64,000 nt of DNA from Paenibacillus sp. BIHB 4019 (GCF_002741035.1 NZ_CP016808.1:1674001-1738000), one strand, 5' to 3'; counted from the stretch's first letter, positions 53,235 through 63,288 are shown. The notes: generated from the sequence alone by a model not told the origin. Numbers and translations: made by a program.

Positions 53235-56200
53235 CTACTCCTTATCCTGTTCCCAATCCGATGAAACGAGCTTCACCGTTTTTATTTCAAAAGGCTTGAA
53301 GGCCAGCTCGAATGCCCCTCGCTGACATGGCAGCTGCTCCATTTTATCCTCAAGCAAATTCACGACAGACGCCCTCGCTTTTTCATTCGGCCACTGGATA
53401 CGCACAGTCTCTCTTCCGCCTGATGATTCATAAAACCGCAGCACGGTTCCAGTCCCGTCCTCGGAAGCTTTGATCGTGTCCAAAATGACATGCTCGCTTT
53501 CAAAACCCAGCCATGCATGCCGTGCAGGAAGCGCTGGAAGCGCTGAAACCGCAGGAAGCCCTCCTCTGTTCAGCTGCCCTGCTACCGTCATGACGGGATG
53601 ATTTAATTCCATTGCTCGGCGAGCAACGTGAGCGCCCCGCCAATCCGCTTGATGAGGCAAAACAGAATAAGTGAACTCGTGCTCGCCTTGATCCGCATGT
53701 TCATCCGGCCATTTCGGCGCGCGCAGCAGCGATAAGCGAATCGTCTGGCCCTTAATGTCGTACCCATATTTGCAGTCGTTCAGCACACTCAAGCCGCCGT
53801 TGCCCTCGGAAATATCGGCCCAGCGATGTCCGCACACTTCAAATTGCGCCTGCTCCCAGCTCGTATTGTTATGCGTTGGACGCTCCAATGCACCGAATGG
53901 AATTTCATACGTCGCTTTCGCAGCAATAAGGTCAACCGGGAACGCTACCTTGAGCAATTTATGGCTTTCTGTCCAATTTACCTTCGTCTGAAAATCAACG
54001 CGGCGCTGATGGCGATACAAAATTATATCCTGGCTAATTTCCGAATCATTCAGCTTCCAGCGGAAGGCAAGCACATCCTTGGTGTCCCCTCGCAGCACAA
54101 CTTCTTTCGAGATCAGCTGCACAGTGCCGGCACGCTGCGCTTCAAAGCGCGGATCAATATCCCATGCATCCCAATAAGTCGGTTTATCATGAAAAAATTG
54201 CAGTTCATTTGCTTTATCGCCCGGCTTCAGCCACTCGCGCTGCACAGACTTGTCGTACCAACGGATGATTTCCCCCAAATCATTAAATTCAAGCGTGTAA
54301 AAATCCGTCTCCCAAACGGCAGGAAAGGCCTCATCTGCTTGCGTATCCTTGGCGTCATCTGCATGCGCTGATGCACGCAGCCATATCGTTGTATAACCGA
54401 AGGCCGGGATAGACGGAACGTACACGGATACCGTCTGGACGTCCCCACTATGCTTGACATCGCAAGCCAGAAGCTCCCCGCTCACATCAACAACAGACAA
54501 GCCGCTCATTTCAGCGCTGCATGTCAAGCTGATTACTTCTCCGCGTTCCCAGCCCAGACTGTTGAACACGATGTAGGGCAGCCCCTCACCATCCGGCGCT
54601 ATGCTGCCTGCAATGGCTTCAAGCGAGCGGTTGAGCCCGGCCGTCCCGATCTCCATCACCTTTCCATACTCCTCTGTAGACGTCACATAGGCTTCAGGAA
54701 TAGATGTTCCCGGGATAATATCATGGAATTGATTGAGCAAAATGAGCTTCCAGCCTTCATCGAGCGCCTCCGTCACTGCGCTAGATAGCCCAGCGAACTG
54801 CGCCCACAGCTCCGCCTCGCGGTACAGCACCTCCGCCTTGCGGTTGCTTCGCTTATTTCTTGCATGCGTCGTGTAAGTGCCGCGATGCAGCTCCAAATAC
54901 AAATCGCCATGCCACCTAGGCAGCGATTGCCCGCTTTTTCCGATTCCTTCAAAAAAAGCTCTGGCCGTGCTGAACCTGCTGACAGGCTGCCCAACCATAA
55001 AGGAAGACCGCTCGGCAAACTCGACCATTTCGTTCGTTACGCCGCCGCCACCGTCCCCATGCCCGTAAAGCAGCATTTGCTGCGGATGCAAATCCTTCTG
55101 TTTGTAAGACTTCCAATGTTCATCGACATCCTTGGGACGGGTATGCTCATTTACCCCATGGTTCAAATAGGCAATGACAGAGGTGCCGTCGATGCCTACC
55201 CAATCAAACAAGTCATAAGGGAAAGCGTTCGTGTCATTCCAATTGAGCTTTGTGGTCATAAAATACGGGATATCCGCCAGCTTCAGCATTTGCGGCAGCG
55301 ACGCGCAGTAGCCAAACGTATCAGGAAGCCATTCGATGTTGGAGCGTTTGCCGAACTCCTCCTTATAGAAGCTTTGGCCGTATAAAATTTGCCGCACCAG
55401 CGACTCGCCGCTCGGAATATTTAAATCCGGCTCGACCCACATGCCGCCGACCAGCTCCCAGCGCCCTTCGGCAATCCGCGCCTTAATCCGCTCATACAAT
55501 TCGGGATAATGCTCCTTTACAAAGGCATACAGCTGCGGCTGGCTCTGCGAATAGACAAATTCGGGGTATTCATCCATCAGCGTACATACCGTCGAAAACG
55601 TGCGGCTGGACTTGCGAACCGTTTCGCGTACAGGCCACAGCCACGCAATGTCGATATGAGACTGGCCGACCAAATGCATAAAGCCGCTGCGGCCGCCTTC
55701 CAAATCTTCTTCCTGCACCTTCTGGGCAAGCGACTGCTCCAGCCCGTTTACCCACTCGGCCTCGTGCCAGCGCTGCGGCTCGGCATGCATCTGATCCATG
55801 ATGCGATGAATCGCTCCCACAAGGCGTTTTCGCTTCATATCGCTCTCCGGCAGCGCGTTCAACGACTCCGACAACACCGTCACGCTGTACATCAAGCTTT
55901 GCAGCGGATGATTCACTCGGACGAGCGCCGAGCGGATGCCAGCGATAGGCGGCTGAATGACCGCCTGGCGATTCAGCGGATCATGGGGCTCGGGAATCGG
56001 ATCGTACAATTCGATTTCCAGCAGCGGCGTACTCCCTACCCGGTCCACGGGAAGCGGCACATACCAGTGATTGCGGTCGAGCCCATGATAAGGAGCCCCG
56101 TTCACCTTCAGCAGCCCTTCCCCGCCCGCTTCGAAAATAAGACCAACCGCGTCTTGATGCCAAGCCTTCGGTATGTCTGCTTTTTTCGTTAAAAAATATG

Positions 56201-56378
56201 TCGTGCCATGTGTACTGTAAAGAGGATTCACATGTTGCACACCGACATTTTGCTCATCCAGCACGTATTCGCCGGGCCGGATATATTTCGCCTTTTGCAT
56301 ATGCCACTGAGGGAGCTCCACCTTTTCCAGCCACTGCCGCTCGGCCATATCCTGTATGAACCGCTGAATCCGAATCAT
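53235..56378 (-). CDS. Alpha-mannosidase, GH38
   Basis: Large enzyme of 1047 residues. The N-terminal barrel has GQSHIDIAWLWPVRETVRKS with the Zn-binding His and Asp, the nucleophile region EWLPDTFGYCASLPQML, and GHGDGGGGVTNEM; central helical bundle (about 500-620) and a long C-terminal beta domain follow. Bacterial GH38 enzymes are Zn-dependent and retain configuration, cleaving alpha-1,2/1,3/1,6-mannosides. ATG 56378 overlaps the TGA of the GH3 gene by four bases and has GAGGGGG upstream. No signal peptide, so substrate is probably imported or processed at the cell. Confidence 0.95.
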   Translation of the reverse strand: MIRIQRFIQDMAERQWLEKVELPQWHMQKAKYIRPGEYVLDEQNVGVQHVNPLYSTHGTTYFLTKKADIPKAWHQDAVGLIFEAGGEGLLKVNGAPYHGLDRNHWYVPLPVDRVGSTPLLEIELYDPIPEPHDPLNRQAVIQPPIAGIRSALVRVNHPLQSLMYSVTVLSESLNALPESDMKRKRLVGAIHRIMDQMHAEPQRWHEAEWVNGLEQSLAQKVQEEDLEGGRSGFMHLVGQSHIDIAWLWPVRETVRKSSRTFSTVCTLMDEYPEFVYSQSQPQLYAFVKEHYPELYERIKARIAEGRWELVGGMWVEPDLNIPSGESLVRQILYGQSFYKEEFGKRSNIEWLPDTFGYCASLPQMLKLADIPYFMTTKLNWNDTNAFPYDLFDWVGIDGTSVIAYLNHGVNEHTRPKDVDEHWKSYKQKDLHPQQMLLYGHGDGGGGVTNEMVEFAERSSFMVGQPVSRFSTARAFFEGIGKSGQSLPRWHGDLYLELHRGTYTTHARNKRSNRKAEVLYREAELWAQFAGLSSAVTEALDEGWKLILLNQFHDIIPGTSIPEAYVTSTEEYGKVMEIGTAGLNRSLEAIAGSIAPDGEGLPYIVFNSLGWERGEVISLTCSAEMSGLSVVDVSGELLACDVKHSGDVQTVSVYVPSIPAFGYTTIWLRASAHADDAKDTQADEAFPAVWETDFYTLEFNDLGEIIRWYDKSVQREWLKPGDKANELQFFHDKPTYWDAWDIDPRFEAQRAGTVQLISKEVVLRGDTKDVLAFRWKLNDSEISQDIILYRHQRRVDFQTKVNWTESHKLLKVAFPVDLIAAKATYEIPFGALERPTHNNTSWEQAQFEVCGHRWADISEGNGGLSVLNDCKYGYDIKGQTIRLSLLRAPKWPDEHADQGEHEFTYSVLPHQADWRGAHVARRAMELNHPVMTVAGQLNRGGLPAVSALPALPARHAWLGFESEHVILDTIKASEDGTGTVLRFYESSGGRETVRIQWPNEKARASVVNLLEDKMEQLPCQRGAFELAFKPFEIKTVKLVSSDWEQDKE

Positions 56379-58696
56379 GCCTGTTCCCCCTCATGCTTAA
56401 CATGCAAGCTGCATGCCAGCCAATCCTTCGAGCTGCTGCCAACCATTAAGCGGAATTCGCCTGGTTCTACAACCGGCTTCAGCTGGGCATTAATCAGCGC
56501 AAGATGCTCTTGGTTCACAGGGAAAGTGACAAGCTTCGTCTCCCCCGGCTGCAAATGAATTTTGCAGAAGCCCTTGAGCGAGGTCTCGGCACGGGTAACC
56601 GATGCGGATACATCGGTTACATACATTTGCACAACCTCGTCTCCAGCCACACCGCCGACGTTCGTCACTTCGATTTGCACCTCGGCTTCTCCGCCCGGAG
56701 CGATCACTTCCGGCACAACCCGTATGTTGTCGTAGCCAAATTGGGTATAGCTGAGCCCAAACCCGAATGGATATTGCGGCTCCAGATCCGTCTCCAAATA
56801 CCGTTTGCCGCGCGTTCTCTTGGAATGATAATAAACCGGCAGCTGACCGACATGCTTCGGAATGGAAACGGTAAGGCGCCCGGAAGGATTGACGTCGCCG
56901 AATAAAATGTCCGCAATCGCATTGCCGCCCTCCTGTCCCGGATACCACGCCTCCAAAATCGCATGGGCATGCTCTTCAATCCACGGCTCGGCAATCGGCC
57001 TGCCGTTGATGTAGACGATGATAACCGGCTTGCCTAGCTTATATATTTCCTGCACCAGCTCAAGCTGCACCCCCATGAGATTAAGCGTCGAACGGTCGAT
57101 GCCTTCACCGCACTCCATGTCGTTCCATGCGTTATCCGTAACGACGGACGCTCCTGTACGCAAATCAATGGTGCCTTCCCCGAAATCCCGGGCGCTGGAG
57201 CCGCCGATAACCATAACGATGGCATCCGCTTGCTCGGCGCAGGCGAGGGCATGGCCGAAGCCGTCTTTGGCGTCGCCCTTAATTCGGCAGCCAGGCGCAT
57301 ACAGCACCTGATCATCCGCATTCGCATTCGCGCCGAGCTTGCGGCGGATTCCCTCAAGTACGGTGACGATTTGTCCCTTAGGCTGCGGCGAGGTGTAATC
57401 GCCGAGCTGATTGTAGACGTGGTTCGCATTCGGACCGATAACGGCTATTTTGGCGCCTGCTTTGCTGAGCGGAAGCGTGGCCTGATCATTTTTGAGCAAA
57501 ATAATGCCCTCCGCGGCTACCCTTCTCGCCAGCTCCACATGCTCCTCGCACCCGATAACCCGCTGCGCAAAATCAGGATCAACATAAGGCCGTTCGAATA
57601 AGCCAAGTCTGAATTTCATGTCGAGCACCCGTCCTGCCGCTGTATTCAGCTCATCCTCGGTCATCAGCCCCTGCGCAAGCGCGCCTGCTAAATGCTTGCC
57701 ATACATATAGCCGGACATCTCCATATCGACGCCTGCTTTCAGGCTTTGCGCCACTGCCTGCTCCCCGTTCTCCGCTGTATTATGGCCGCTGACCAGCATT
57801 TGAATCGCGCCAAAATCGGTAATGACAAAACCGTCAAACCCCCATTCCTCGCGCAGCAGGTCGTTCAGCAAATAGGAATTTGAGGTGCAGGGCACACCGT
57901 CAATTTCGTTGTACGCCGTCATAACGGAGCAGGCTCCCGCCTCCACCGCCTTTTTGAACGGCAGCAAATCGATTTCATGAAGCTCGCGCAGCCCCATATG
58001 GACAGGAGCCGCATTGCGTCCGCCCTCGGAGCTGCCATAAGCGGCAAAATGCTTAAGCGTCGCCACAATCGTTTTGTCCGTATCCAGCCGCTCCCCTTGC
58101 AGCCCCTTAATCGCCTCGACCGCCAGCTCGCCGATTAAATAGGGGTCTTCCGCGAAACATTCCTCCGTCCGCCCCCACCGCGGGTCGCGCACGACATCAA
58201 GGACAGGCGAATACGTCGCAGCGCCCCCTTGGCTTCGAGTCTCTGCCGCAATCGCCTCGCACATTTCCCGGTACAAAACCTTGTTCCAGGTGCTTCCGAC
58301 CGTAAGCGGAACGGGAAATACCGTTGCCCCAATTGCCATATGCCCATGAGAGCACTCCTCCCCGAACAAAATCGGAATGCCAAGGCGGGAGTTTTCAATC
58401 ACGTATCGCTGGATTTCATTAGTCGCTACCGCACCTTGCCTTGGTGTAAGTCCCGTCTCCAGCGTCACCTCTGTCCAAGGATCAGCGCGGAGAACGCCGT
58501 ATAAAGAACCTACTCCGCCCCGCGCAACCTCTTCCTTGAACTGCTCCGTCACCTGCACGGTGCCGTCCGCTTCCTTGAGGTAGGTTTTCCATCCCATAGG
58601 CTGGATGAGCTGGCCGATTTTCTCCTCTGTCGTCATACGTTCAAGCAAATCCTGAACCCGTTCCCGAATCGGAAGCGAAGCGTCTTTATAGTCCAT
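56375..58696 (-). CDS. GH3 beta-glycosidase, canonical domain order
   Basis: Protein of 773 residues. The TIM barrel comes first (GQLIQPMGWKTYL; ATYSPVLDVVRDPRWGRTEE; KHFAAYGSSEGGRN; nucleophile Asp in GFVITDFGAIQML), then the alpha/beta sandwich (ILLKNDQATLPLSKAGAKIA, GPNANHVYNQLGDYTSPQP) and a C-terminal fibronectin III-like domain (EVTNVGGVAGDEVVQMYV). Likely a beta-glucosidase or beta-xylosidase by type; in this locus it could also act on beta-mannose or other linkages. GGAG lies nine bases before ATG 58696; the ATG two codons earlier is too close. No signal peptide. Confidence 0.94.
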   Translation of the reverse strand: MDYKDASLPIRERVQDLLERMTTEEKIGQLIQPMGWKTYLKEADGTVQVTEQFKEEVARGGVGSLYGVLRADPWTEVTLETGLTPRQGAVATNEIQRYVIENSRLGIPILFGEECSHGHMAIGATVFPVPLTVGSTWNKVLYREMCEAIAAETRSQGGAATYSPVLDVVRDPRWGRTEECFAEDPYLIGELAVEAIKGLQGERLDTDKTIVATLKHFAAYGSSEGGRNAAPVHMGLRELHEIDLLPFKKAVEAGACSVMTAYNEIDGVPCTSNSYLLNDLLREEWGFDGFVITDFGAIQMLVSGHNTAENGEQAVAQSLKAGVDMEMSGYMYGKHLAGALAQGLMTEDELNTAAGRVLDMKFRLGLFERPYVDPDFAQRVIGCEEHVELARRVAAEGIILLKNDQATLPLSKAGAKIAVIGPNANHVYNQLGDYTSPQPKGQIVTVLEGIRRKLGANANADDQVLYAPGCRIKGDAKDGFGHALACAEQADAIVMVIGGSSARDFGEGTIDLRTGASVVTDNAWNDMECGEGIDRSTLNLMGVQLELVQEIYKLGKPVIIVYINGRPIAEPWIEEHAHAILEAWYPGQEGGNAIADILFGDVNPSGRLTVSIPKHVGQLPVYYHSKRTRGKRYLETDLEPQYPFGFGLSYTQFGYDNIRVVPEVIAPGGEAEVQIEVTNVGGVAGDEVVQMYVTDVSASVTRAETSLKGFCKIHLQPGETKLVTFPVNQEHLALINAQLKPVVEPGEFRLMVGSSSKDWLACSLHVKHEGEQA

Positions 58697-58721
58697 GTGC
58701 ATAATCTCCTTCTGGGTTGAT

Positions 58722-61700
58722 TTAGCGTTTGAAAGCTCTGATGCTCACTTGCTCGGGGCGATACACCGACATTAGCTGTCCTTCATGGTCGGCGGCGAAC
58801 ATGACCGTCCGTTCCTTTTCCAAAACAAACGCATACTGGGCGCCAGTCAACGGGTCCCGTATTTCCAGTTCCATATCACTGCTATATTCGGATACAAAAA
58901 TATAAAGATTGCCTTCATCAAATTGCAGCTTCCGGCCATAAACGCCCGGAGCGTCGCCGCCGCTTAGCCATTCCAGCTCCATCTCGGTGCCGGAAGCACG
59001 CAGCGCCTCTTCATACAGCGCTTGCAGCGGCTCCCATCTGTCATTCAGCTCCAGCGGGAGCGGACACCAGATGAAGCTGCCTGCACCGAGTGCCATGCTG
59101 ACCAGGCCTTGGCCAGCATGGTTGGCATTTCTGGTATTGCTATTATTACTGGCATTGTCGGCATTGTTGGCATTGCTGTTATTGCTGGCATTACTGGCGC
59201 TGTTTGCACTGCTGGAATTGCTAGAAGTGCTGCTACTGCTGCCAGACTGCGAGACCGGCCGATCGATAGCCAGCTGACCGATTTTGCGTCCGCCGAATGA
59301 TACGCTTTGCCGCTTGCCGCCTAGCAGCAACGTTTCTTCACGGCGCACGTTGCCGGGCACCGTCTCGCCAATCTCAGCCCGCAGCCGCTCATTGGCAGTG
59401 CCCCAATAAGCGTCCAAGCGGAGCGGCCCCGTCCATAGCACGGTGCTGCCTTTCTTCGCCAGACTAACGAGCTGCTCAAACGCCTCGTCGCTAAAGTTAT
59501 GGGCACTCGGCACGATAATGAGCTTAGCTGGCTGACGCACAAGCTCCTCCAGCTGGTATTCGCCCACGCCTCGAGGATGTATGTTCATGCCGAAGGTGAG
59601 CACCCTTACCGCTTGCGAGGTAGCCTCGAAAGCCAGCTTCCGGCTCGAAAAATCATTGGAATACGGATATACGACCGCAACGTCCTCCAATACCCGCCCC
59701 ACAAACAGTCCGCCAATGTCCTGCATAAAACGGCCAAAATCGTACGTCACATCCGTTTCAGGTTTCTGGGTGCCATCAGCCCGAAGGGCCCCGATATTCG
59801 ATTCATTCGCATTGTTCATAAAGGGATTAATATTCCATATCCATTGCACCGCTCCGGCGCCTCCAGTTGAGAAGGCGTAGGCATATTTTCGCTCCAAAAT
59901 GCGATGCAGTTCTTCCTCCGAGCGTTTTGCCATGCCATCCGGGCGCTGAATATGCATAATGCCGGTTTCTTGGGCCAAGTTCGGCTTATCCAGCGTTTTG
60001 GCGAAAATTCCGTCCCACACCAGCTGATCCATCAGCCACCAGCTATGTACCGTCGTATAATCGACTACGGAACCGTAGAAAAAGGGAGAAGGACGCTGAC
60101 CGCCCAGCGCCTCATCCTGCCCAACCGTCACAAGCTGGCGCGGATTGGAGCTGCGAATGGTGGAGGTTAGCTCCAGCGCCCAGCGATTGTGCATGTCCAT
60201 AGTAAACAGCGAATAGTCCAGCCATGGCCCCCATTTTTTCGGCAAAAGCACGCTGTCAAAATGGGTATCGCCCGGGTCCGGCGGCATCGCCGCCTCAAAG
60301 GATGGCAGCTCTCCGGGAGTCATATTCCATCGTTCCTGAAGCCGGACAAGGTCGCCGCCGTGGCGCTCCTCCAGCCACTCGGAAAACGCTGCCCGCTCAT
60401 AGCGGTCCGCAAGCGATCTAGGCCCCTCGAACACACGAGCCGGATCGAATAAAGAAGGCTCATTGATTAGATCCCAATGGACGTGCGCTGTGTCTTGATG
60501 GCGGGAGACGATGGAAGCGATAAACCGTTTTTGTGCCTCGACAGCCCGCGGGTCCAAATACGGATTAACTCCTTCCCACGCCTCGGGCGCAAACGAAAAG
60601 AAGGTAAAGGTGACCTCCAGCTCATGCCGCTTTGCCGTAAGCAGGAAAGCGTCGATAGCCCGCAGCACATCCTCGACGACATGCCCGTCGGCGAACATCA
60701 TATTCCGGTAGCCCGTCCAAATGCCGGTCCGTATCAGATTGACTCCAGCCCTTCGCATCTCTGCCATATCCCGCTCCCAGCGGCTCACATTCGGCAAATG
60801 GAGAAACTTGCGCGACACGTCGGAAGCCATATACGTCATGCCGACGATAGGCAAAGGGCGTCCGCCGCGGAAGAAATAGTCTCTTCCGCAGGCAAGCAGC
60901 TCCCCGCTGCCCAGCAATTCCCTGTCCATTCCCCAATACGCCTGCTTCATAAGCCGGACTTCGCCTGCATCTGAGCGGACTTCACAGGTGATCGAGTGAA
61001 GGCCCGCCACTGCTGGTACTGGCACAGGAATGCGGAGCAGCTGCAAATCCCGACGCCGCGGCCCCGTCTCCGCTTGCAGCGTACTTTCCCAGACCGAGGT
61101 CTGACCTTCACGCTCTACCTTCAGCTTGAACGTCCAGTTTTGCTCCATTAAGCAGGTACGGGACAACGACTGCAATTGAAGCGTCAAAATAGGCTGCTCA
61201 CCCGGCTCATAAGCGGCGTAATTGGGCTTCAGCCACAATTCTGTGACGCCGCGTCCAACATATGCAGCGAGCTCCTTAAGCAGCTCAGCACCCGCAATGC
61301 CCGCAGTATCCGCTGTTTCCGCTGTGTCAGCAGCACCCGCACCTTCCCAAAATGGCTGCCCCAGCGTCTGATTGATCAATATCCAGCGGCCTCCTGCAAA
61401 GCTCCCTTTCATGTTCTCCAGCAGAACGACTGGAGCCGCCCTTTCGCGTCCATCATGATCCACGCCAACAAGCAGCGGGTAAATAAAAGCATCCATTGGG
61501 CCACCCGAGCCCATCTCGGCGGGAATATCGCTTGATTTTGTCGCATGCAGCGTCAGTCCCCATGTCGGTTCAATGCCAAAAAGCGCTTCGCGCCCCAGGA
61601 GCAGCGGGAATTCGGCCGATGCAGCTGCCCGCACTACTTTCTGAACGGATGCTGGCAGTGCATCATGGATATTCATGAGCTGATGATATGCGGTCTGCTC

Positions 61701-61997
61701 CCGCTCCACTCTCCAGCCATCCCCCTCTTTCACAACTGGCCTGCGAAAAGGAGCACCGCCTGCATGAAGCAAGCCGCCTCCTCGATCCAGATGGGCTTTC
61801 ACGCCGCTCCATGCGGATTTTGGAAAATACGGGCCGTGCAAATGTATAAGCGCTTCCCAATTGTCCTCTGCCAAACGATCGGATAGCGTATGTGCATCGG
61901 CGACTTCAGCCCATACGGAAAGCTTCTTCCTTGCTTCCTGCGAGGGACGCGCGCCCTCGTAAGGAAATGCTTCATCGTAAAACACTAGAATTTTCAT
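58722..61997 (-). CDS. Large clan GH-A glycosidase with ThuA-like N-terminus and Ser/Asn/Ala linker
   Basis: Protein of 1091 residues. Residues 1-240 resemble a glutamine-amidotransferase/ThuA-like fold (ALIHLHGPYFPKSAWSGVKA). A beta-sandwich follows (about 250-370), then a TIM barrel (about 375-700) with acid/base DLINEPSLFDP and nucleophile Glu in NLAQETGIMHIQR, the pattern of clan GH-A families such as GH5 or GH42. A second alpha/beta region (about 740-880) resembles GH42 trimerisation domains. Residues about 915-965 are an SNAN-type low-complexity linker coded by a simple repeat. First gene of the operon; GGAGG before ATG. Exact substrate unknown. Confidence 0.8.
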   Translation of the reverse strand: MKILVFYDEAFPYEGARPSQEARKKLSVWAEVADAHTLSDRLAEDNWEALIHLHGPYFPKSAWSGVKAHLDRGGGLLHAGGAPFRRPVVKEGDGWRVEREQTAYHQLMNIHDALPASVQKVVRAAASAEFPLLLGREALFGIEPTWGLTLHATKSSDIPAEMGSGGPMDAFIYPLLVGVDHDGRERAAPVVLLENMKGSFAGGRWILINQTLGQPFWEGAGAADTAETADTAGIAGAELLKELAAYVGRGVTELWLKPNYAAYEPGEQPILTLQLQSLSRTCLMEQNWTFKLKVEREGQTSVWESTLQAETGPRRRDLQLLRIPVPVPAVAGLHSITCEVRSDAGEVRLMKQAYWGMDRELLGSGELLACGRDYFFRGGRPLPIVGMTYMASDVSRKFLHLPNVSRWERDMAEMRRAGVNLIRTGIWTGYRNMMFADGHVVEDVLRAIDAFLLTAKRHELEVTFTFFSFAPEAWEGVNPYLDPRAVEAQKRFIASIVSRHQDTAHVHWDLINEPSLFDPARVFEGPRSLADRYERAAFSEWLEERHGGDLVRLQERWNMTPGELPSFEAAMPPDPGDTHFDSVLLPKKWGPWLDYSLFTMDMHNRWALELTSTIRSSNPRQLVTVGQDEALGGQRPSPFFYGSVVDYTTVHSWWLMDQLVWDGIFAKTLDKPNLAQETGIMHIQRPDGMAKRSEEELHRILERKYAYAFSTGGAGAVQWIWNINPFMNNANESNIGALRADGTQKPETDVTYDFGRFMQDIGGLFVGRVLEDVAVVYPYSNDFSSRKLAFEATSQAVRVLTFGMNIHPRGVGEYQLEELVRQPAKLIIVPSAHNFSDEAFEQLVSLAKKGSTVLWTGPLRLDAYWGTANERLRAEIGETVPGNVRREETLLLGGKRQSVSFGGRKIGQLAIDRPVSQSGSSSSTSSNSSSANSASNASNNSNANNADNASNNSNTRNANHAGQGLVSMALGAGSFIWCPLPLELNDRWEPLQALYEEALRASGTEMELEWLSGGDAPGVYGRKLQFDEGNLYIFVSEYSSDMELEIRDPLTGAQYAFVLEKERTVMFAADHEGQLMSVYRPEQVSIRAFKR

Positions 61998-62031
61998 GGG
62001 CCCTCCAAATGAATATTGTTATTTTTGTTAG

Positions 62032-62047
62032 GTTATTATATAATAAC
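62032..62047. promoter_or_regulatory. Perfect 16-base palindrome, candidate operator
   Basis: GTTATTATATAATAAC lies 35 bases upstream of the GH-A gene start in the region shared with the divergent lacI-type gene. It could be an operator or overlap the -10 box of the operon promoter. Confidence 0.5.
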
Positions 62048-62073
62048 GTTATGATAAAGCCAGTCTATAACTT

Positions 62074-62127
62074 TTGCCAACAAACGTCAACGCTGTTATT
62101 TAGCGTGATTTTAGCATGACGTTTGTT
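62074..62127 (+). promoter_or_regulatory. Promoter with 11-base inverted repeat, candidate LacI operator
   Basis: TTGCCA (62074-62079) and TATTTA (62097-62102) are 17 bases apart and form a promoter for the regulator. AACAAACGTCA (62079-62089) and TGACGTTTGTT (62117-62127) are perfect inverted repeats that flank the -10 box. A LacI protein bound to both would repress itself and, from the adjacent palindrome, the operon. Confidence 0.55.
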
Positions 62128-62152
62128 AGTCCTATCACCTAAGGAGAACAAC

Positions 62153-63193
62153 ATGCCACGTAAAGTATCGATCCAAATGATCGCCGACCAGCTCGGCCTA
62201 TCCAAATATGCGGTATCCCGCGCGCTTAGCGGGAAATCTGGTGTCAGCCAGGCCACACGCGAGCGGGTTTTAGAGTTTGCCAAGACGCTTGGCTACGGGC
62301 TTCCTTCCCAGAAGGCGCCTTCCCCCGCTCCCGACGCTGCCTCTTCCTTTGTCCTGATCTGCATGAATCCTTCCAACCGGGTCGATCCTTTTTATTGGCA
62401 GCGGGTGCTCGAAGGAATCATTTCCGGCTGCAGCGAGCGAGGGTGGCCTCATGTCATCGTCTCCCAGCCGGTCTCGTTCCCGGCTGTATCCGATTTATCG
62501 CCGCAGGAAATTATCGCGCCGCACTTGGACTGGAACAGCTGCCTCGGGCTCATCGTCATGGGCGCATATCCTTATGCGGCCCTTCAGCTTATGGCTCGTA
62601 CAGGCAAGCCATTGGTGCTGCTCGACCATAATGAGCCTTTGCTTGATGTGGATTCGGTCAATCATGCGAATATAGAAGCGGGAATTCTTATTGCCCATCA
62701 TCTGCTGGTCGCCCAGAAATGCAGAAGCCTTATTTTTCTTGGTGATGATGGCCGTTCTGCCAGCTTTGCCGAAAGACGAATCGGCGTACGGACCGCAATG
62801 GAGCGCTACGGCGGATCGAATACGAAGCTGCAGGAGTGGGAGCTGGCCTATGAAGAGAAGGAATGGCTCGCTGCTGCCGCAGAACGGTTTGCCCAGCTGG
62901 CACCGGAGCAGCGCCCGGATGCTTGGGTTTGCGCTAATGACGACATCGCCATGCAATGGATGCAGCAGCTGCAGAGGATGGGAGTAGCGGTTCCCCAGCA
63001 GACGCGTGTGTCGGGTATCGACAATGTAGAAGCAGCGGCTCACACCTCTCCTCGGCTCACTACCGTGAACCTCAGCAAGGAGGCGCTTGGCAGCCGTGCA
63101 ATCGAAGCGCTATCGCGCCGCCTAGAACGTCCAGGAACGCCGATGGAGCGGCTGCATCTCAGCGCCACCTTAATTCCGCGAGACTCCGCTTAA
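62153..63193 (+). CDS. LacI-family transcriptional regulator
   Basis: Protein of 346 residues. The N-terminal helix-turn-helix and hinge are VSIQMIADQLGLSKYAVSRA and SGKSGVSQATRERVLEFAKT. The periplasmic-binding-like domain has LGLIVMGAYPY, VNHANIEAGILIAHHLL and VSGIDNVEAAAHTSPRLTTV. ATG 62153 follows AAGGAG at seven bases; an upstream ATG at 62123 lies within the operator half-site and lacks a ribosome site. Divergent from the glycosidase operon, which it most likely represses until a sugar from the glycan binds. Confidence 0.94.
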   Translation: MPRKVSIQMIADQLGLSKYAVSRALSGKSGVSQATRERVLEFAKTLGYGLPSQKAPSPAPDAASSFVLICMNPSNRVDPFYWQRVLEGIISGCSERGWPHVIVSQPVSFPAVSDLSPQEIIAPHLDWNSCLGLIVMGAYPYAALQLMARTGKPLVLLDHNEPLLDVDSVNHANIEAGILIAHHLLVAQKCRSLIFLGDDGRSASFAERRIGVRTAMERYGGSNTKLQEWELAYEEKEWLAAAAERFAQLAPEQRPDAWVCANDDIAMQWMQQLQRMGVAVPQQTRVSGIDNVEAAAHTSPRLTTVNLSKEALGSRAIEALSRRLERPGTPMERLHLSATLIPRDSA

Positions 63194-63247
63194 GCAGCGT
63201 ATTTCCGTATAAGCTTGAGCAGCGGCTTTCCCCCTATAAAAGACAAG

Positions 63248-63288
63248 CGGCGATCGTTTTTTTGTGTATTCACAATGAACGATCGCCG
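63248..63288. terminator. Terminator between lacI-type and araC-type genes
   Basis: CGGCGATCGTT (63248-63258) and AACGATCGCCG (63278-63288) pair perfectly, with T runs on both sides of the loop. It lies between two convergent genes and could serve both. Confidence 0.82.
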
